A DNA stretch of 7,858 nt from an uncultured Dermatophilus sp. (GTDB lineage: Bacteria; Actinomycetota; Actinomycetes; Actinomycetales; Dermatophilaceae). Numbering within the stretch: position 1 is the first letter of the stretch; each line of letters opens with the position of its first letter. Positions 5,719 to 7,858 of this stretch are shown here, in pieces. A model generated the notes under the pieces. The model saw only the letters and a list, made by a program, of their open reading frames with translations. It was not told the origin of the DNA and did no database searches. The stretch spans positions 1-7,858 of the forward strand of contig CAMCQD010000073.1 in the NCBI GenBank assembly GCA_945876925.1. The letters run 5' to 3'. A program made the translations under genes and the position numbers.

Positions 5719-6156
5719 TCAGGCGGCGCTGGTCTCGTGGTCGACGGTCTTCTCGGTGTCCAGCACGAGCATGAGTTCCTTGTCGAGTTTGCAGACGCGG
5801 GTGACGAGTTCGCGCAGCCGGGCCGGGACGGTGTCCGGGGGTGCCTCGAAGCGGTCCTCGTCGGGTTCGAGCACGTCACCGATGCGGTCCACGAGCAGGC
5901 TGGTCACGGTCTCGTCGGCGGTCCGGACGACGACGTTGGTGGTCTCCTCGCCTTCGCCCCGGGGCGGCAGGCCCATCCGTTCGCGCAGGTCGACGGTGAT
6001 GACGATCTGCCCGCGCAGGTTGATCAGCCCGGAGACCTCGCGCGGGGCGAGCGGCACGGAGGTGAGCGCCTGCTCGCGCAGCACCTCCTGGACCGTGTCG
6101 ACCGGCACCCCGAAGAGGTGCCCGCCGAGGCGGAAGGTGCAGTACTGGCTGGTCAT
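5719..6156 (-). CDS. cheW: Chemotaxis coupling protein CheW
   Basis: CheW is the scaffold that couples chemoreceptors to the kinase CheA in the signalling array. The 145-residue product is a single CheW/SH3-like domain. It opens with YCTFRLGGHLFGVPVDTVQEVL (about 5-26), has the conserved VSGLINLRGQIV around 41-52 with the NLRG arginine at 48, then VDLRERMGLP, and LLVDRIGDVLE (87-97) in the second subdomain. The C-terminal part (DKELMLVLDTEKTV) is the usual last strand and helix. The ATG at 6156-6154 overlaps the cheA stop as ATGA and has a strong AGGAGG ribosome binding site 6 nt upstream within cheA, so the start is well fixed. Confidence 0.96.
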   Translation of the reverse strand: MTSQYCTFRLGGHLFGVPVDTVQEVLREQALTSVPLAPREVSGLINLRGQIVITVDLRERMGLPPRGEGEETTNVVVRTADETVTSLLVDRIGDVLEPDEDRFEAPPDTVPARLRELVTRVCKLDKELMLVLDTEKTVDHETSAA

Positions 6157-7858
6157 GCGAGGCCTCCTGGGTAGGCGCCGGAGTACCCGGCGGTCTCGGG
6201 CGCGATCATCCCGGCCAGGGCGGTGTCGATGTTGAGCAGTTCCGTGACGTGCTGATCGACCACGGCCGAGCCGAGGTTGCCGCCGGTGTCCAGGTGGGTG
6301 CGCACGGCCAGCTCGTCTTCGACGATGTCGAGCACCTGGTCCACGACGAACCCGAACAGCTGGTCCTGGTAGAGGCAGACGACGACCTGCAGCGGCTTGG
6401 CGGCGTCGACCTGGTCGTAGCTGCCGTAGTCGTCGGCGAGGCGCAGCAGCGGCAGGATGACGCCGCGGTACTGCACGACCTGGTTCTGCCCGACGGTCTC
6501 CACCCGGGACAGCGGGAATTCTTCCAGCCGTTCCACGACGGCCAGCGGCAGGGCCACGCGGCGTCCGGTGGATAGCCGGACGACCAGCAGGCTGGTGGCG
6601 TCGCCGGCTTCCCGGCGCCGCGCCTCGTCCAGGCGGGCGCTGGATTCGCCGCCGTCGCTGACCATGCCGGCCTGGGAGGCGAGCGCCATCGTGTCGAGGA
6701 TGAGGGCGACCCGGCCGTCGCCCATGAGGGTCGCCCCGGAGTACAGGTCGATCCCGCGCAGCTGCTTGCCCAGCGGTTTGACGACGATTTCCTCGGTGTC
6801 CTCGATGTCGTCGACGACCAGCCCGAATTGCTTCTGGTCGGCTCGCAGCACGGCGATGAACGTGGTGTCGGAGTCGTGCGGGCTGAACCCGAGCTGCTCG
6901 CGCAGGTCGACCAGCGGCAGCAGGTCCCCGCGCAGCCGGTACACCGGGGTGCCCTGGATGGTTTCCAGCCGCTCGCTGGCCTGCTGCCGGTCCAGCCGCA
7001 CCAGTTCGAGGAGGTTGACCTGCGGGATCGCGAACATGTTGTCGCCGCCGCGGACGAGCAGCGCGGGGATGATCGCCAGGGTCAGCGGGATCTTGATCCG
7101 CGTGGTCGTCCCCTCCCCGTACACGGAGGTGACGTCGATGGTGCCGCCGATTTTCTCGATGTTCGTCTTGACGACATCCATCCCGACTCCGCGGCCGGAG
7201 ACGTTGCTGACTTTCTCGGCGGTGGAGAACCCGGGGCGGAAGATGAGGTGGTTCGCGTCCCGGTCGCTCATCCGGTCGGCGTCCTCGCGGGTGAGCAGGC
7301 CGCGCTCGACGGCTTTGTCCTTCACCCGGGCGGTGTTGATGCCGGCGCCGTCGTCGATGATCTCGATGTTGACCTGGCCGCCCTCGTGGTAGGCGCGCAT
7401 GAGCAGCACGCCTTCGGGTTTCTTGCCCTTGGCGACGCGGTCCTGCGGGGGTTCGATGCCGTGGTCGCAGCTGTTGCGGATGAGGTGGGTGAGCGGGTCC
7501 TTGATGGCTTCGAGGATGGTCTTGTCCAGTTCGGTTTCCCGGCCTTCCATCTCGACCCGGATCTGGCGGCCGAGCTGGTTGGCCAGGTCGCGGACGACCC
7601 GCGGGATGGTGCGCCAGACGTTGTCGATCGGCTGCATGCGCGTCTTCATGACGCCTTCTTGCAGTTCGCTGGCGACGATGGACAGCCGGTGCATGCCGCG
7701 CACGAGTTCCTGGTTGTCTGAGGCGGCGGCTTGCTGGACGACCTGGTTGCGGCTGAGCACGAGCTCACCGACGAGGTTCATGAGGTGGTCGAGCAGGTCG
7801 ACGTCCACGCGGAGGGAGCTGTCGGCGATGGACCGCTTGGGTCCGTCGTCGGATTTGC
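6153..7858 (-). CDS. cheA: Chemotaxis histidine kinase CheA, C-terminal part, with two CheW-like domains (5' end outside window)
   Basis: CheA autophosphorylates in response to receptor state and passes phosphate to CheY and CheB. The visible 567 residues start within or just before the P3 dimerisation domain (about 10-75, SLRVDVDLLDHLMNLVGELV). The phospho-accepting HPt and P2 domains must lie beyond the edge. The P4 ATP-binding domain (about 76-258) has an intact N box (HLIRNSCDHG, 124-133), G1 box (IIDDGAGIN, 166-174), F box (FRPGFST, 206-212) and G2 box (SGRGVGMDVV, 220-229). A P5 CheW-like domain follows (about 260-395). A second CheW-like domain (about 420-552) is recognisable from VVRLSTGRRVALPLAVVERL, QYRGVILPLLRL and FGFVVDQVLDIVE. 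The codons before the GTG at 7808 read on in frame, so that GTG is internal. It overlaps cheW by ATGA. Confidence 0.96.
   Translation of the reverse strand, partial: KSDDGPKRSIADSSLRVDVDLLDHLMNLVGELVLSRNQVVQQAAASDNQELVRGMHRLSIVASELQEGVMKTRMQPIDNVWRTIPRVVRDLANQLGRQIRVEMEGRETELDKTILEAIKDPLTHLIRNSCDHGIEPPQDRVAKGKKPEGVLLMRAYHEGGQVNIEIIDDGAGINTARVKDKAVERGLLTREDADRMSDRDANHLIFRPGFSTAEKVSNVSGRGVGMDVVKTNIEKIGGTIDVTSVYGEGTTTRIKIPLTLAIIPALLVRGGDNMFAIPQVNLLELVRLDRQQASERLETIQGTPVYRLRGDLLPLVDLREQLGFSPHDSDTTFIAVLRADQKQFGLVVDDIEDTEEIVVKPLGKQLRGIDLYSGATLMGDGRVALILDTMALASQAGMVSDGGESSARLDEARRREAGDATSLLVVRLSTGRRVALPLAVVERLEEFPLSRVETVGQNQVVQYRGVILPLLRLADDYGSYDQVDAAKPLQVVVCLYQDQLFGFVVDQVLDIVEDELAVRTHLDTGGNLGSAVVDQHVTELLNIDTALAGMIAPETAGYSGAYPGGLA
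6163..6168 (-). promoter_or_regulatory. Ribosome binding site of cheW inside the 3' end of cheA
   Basis: AGGAGG on the minus strand lies 6 nt before the cheW ATG. It is a full consensus site that decides the cheW start and suggests cheW is translated independently, at higher levels than cheA. Confidence 0.75.

Noticed and set aside
4323..5774. Long plus-strand open frame (about 480 codons) opposite cheB and cheY, and similar plus-strand frames opposite fliF, cheR, cheW and cheA
   Set aside because: These are composition shadows. High GC at third positions of the minus-strand genes suppresses stop codons on the other strand. The products are low complexity (H/D/G/V- or R/S/A-rich) with no domain, while the minus-strand frames carry clear conserved motifs.
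5304..5879. Upstream extension of the cheB frame giving a 580-residue protein
   Set aside because: It overlaps cheY and the end of cheW in a different frame and has no domain-like content. The receiver domain of CheB begins right after the ATG at 5303.

Overview
The window comes from a motile, high-GC Gram-positive bacterium, most likely an actinobacterium. The basis is strong G/C preference at third codon positions, GTG starts, tight 4-nt gene overlaps, and a chemotaxis block joined directly to a flagellar basal-body block. I cannot name a genus from the sequence alone. All supported genes lie on the minus strand, so transcription runs from high to low coordinates.

Region 1 (7858 down to 3315) is a chemotaxis operon: cheA (5' end outside the window), cheW, cheY, cheB and cheR. 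Together they form the core signalling set: histidine kinase and coupling protein, response regulator, and the receptor methylesterase/methyltransferase pair used for adaptation. No receptor (MCP), cheC, cheD or cheZ gene is in the window. CheA is unusual in ending with two CheW-like domains rather than one.

Region 2 (3314 down to 2975) is the only long non-coding stretch, about 340 bases. In transcription order it holds a compact hairpin just after cheR, a run of degenerate GC-rich repeats, a long near-perfect hairpin, a candidate sigma-28 (FliA/SigD/WhiG-type) promoter, and an untranslated leader of roughly 135 nt before flgB. It looks like a terminator-plus-promoter boundary separating two transcription units.

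Region 3 (2974 down to 1) is the start of a flagellar basal-body operon: flgB and flgC (proximal rod), fliE (rod/MS-ring junction), fliF (MS ring) and fliG (rotor switch, cut by the window edge). From flgC to fliG each gene overlaps the next by 4 nt (GTGA, GTGA, ATGA), which indicates translational coupling. Phospho-CheY made by region 1 would act on the switch complex, of which FliG is part, so the two blocks serve one motility system.

I found no mobile element, CRISPR array, tRNA or rRNA, and no evidence of an undescribed system. The points most worth a second look are the sigma-28-like promoter, the tandem CheW domains of CheA, and the repeat/hairpin structure between cheR and flgB.
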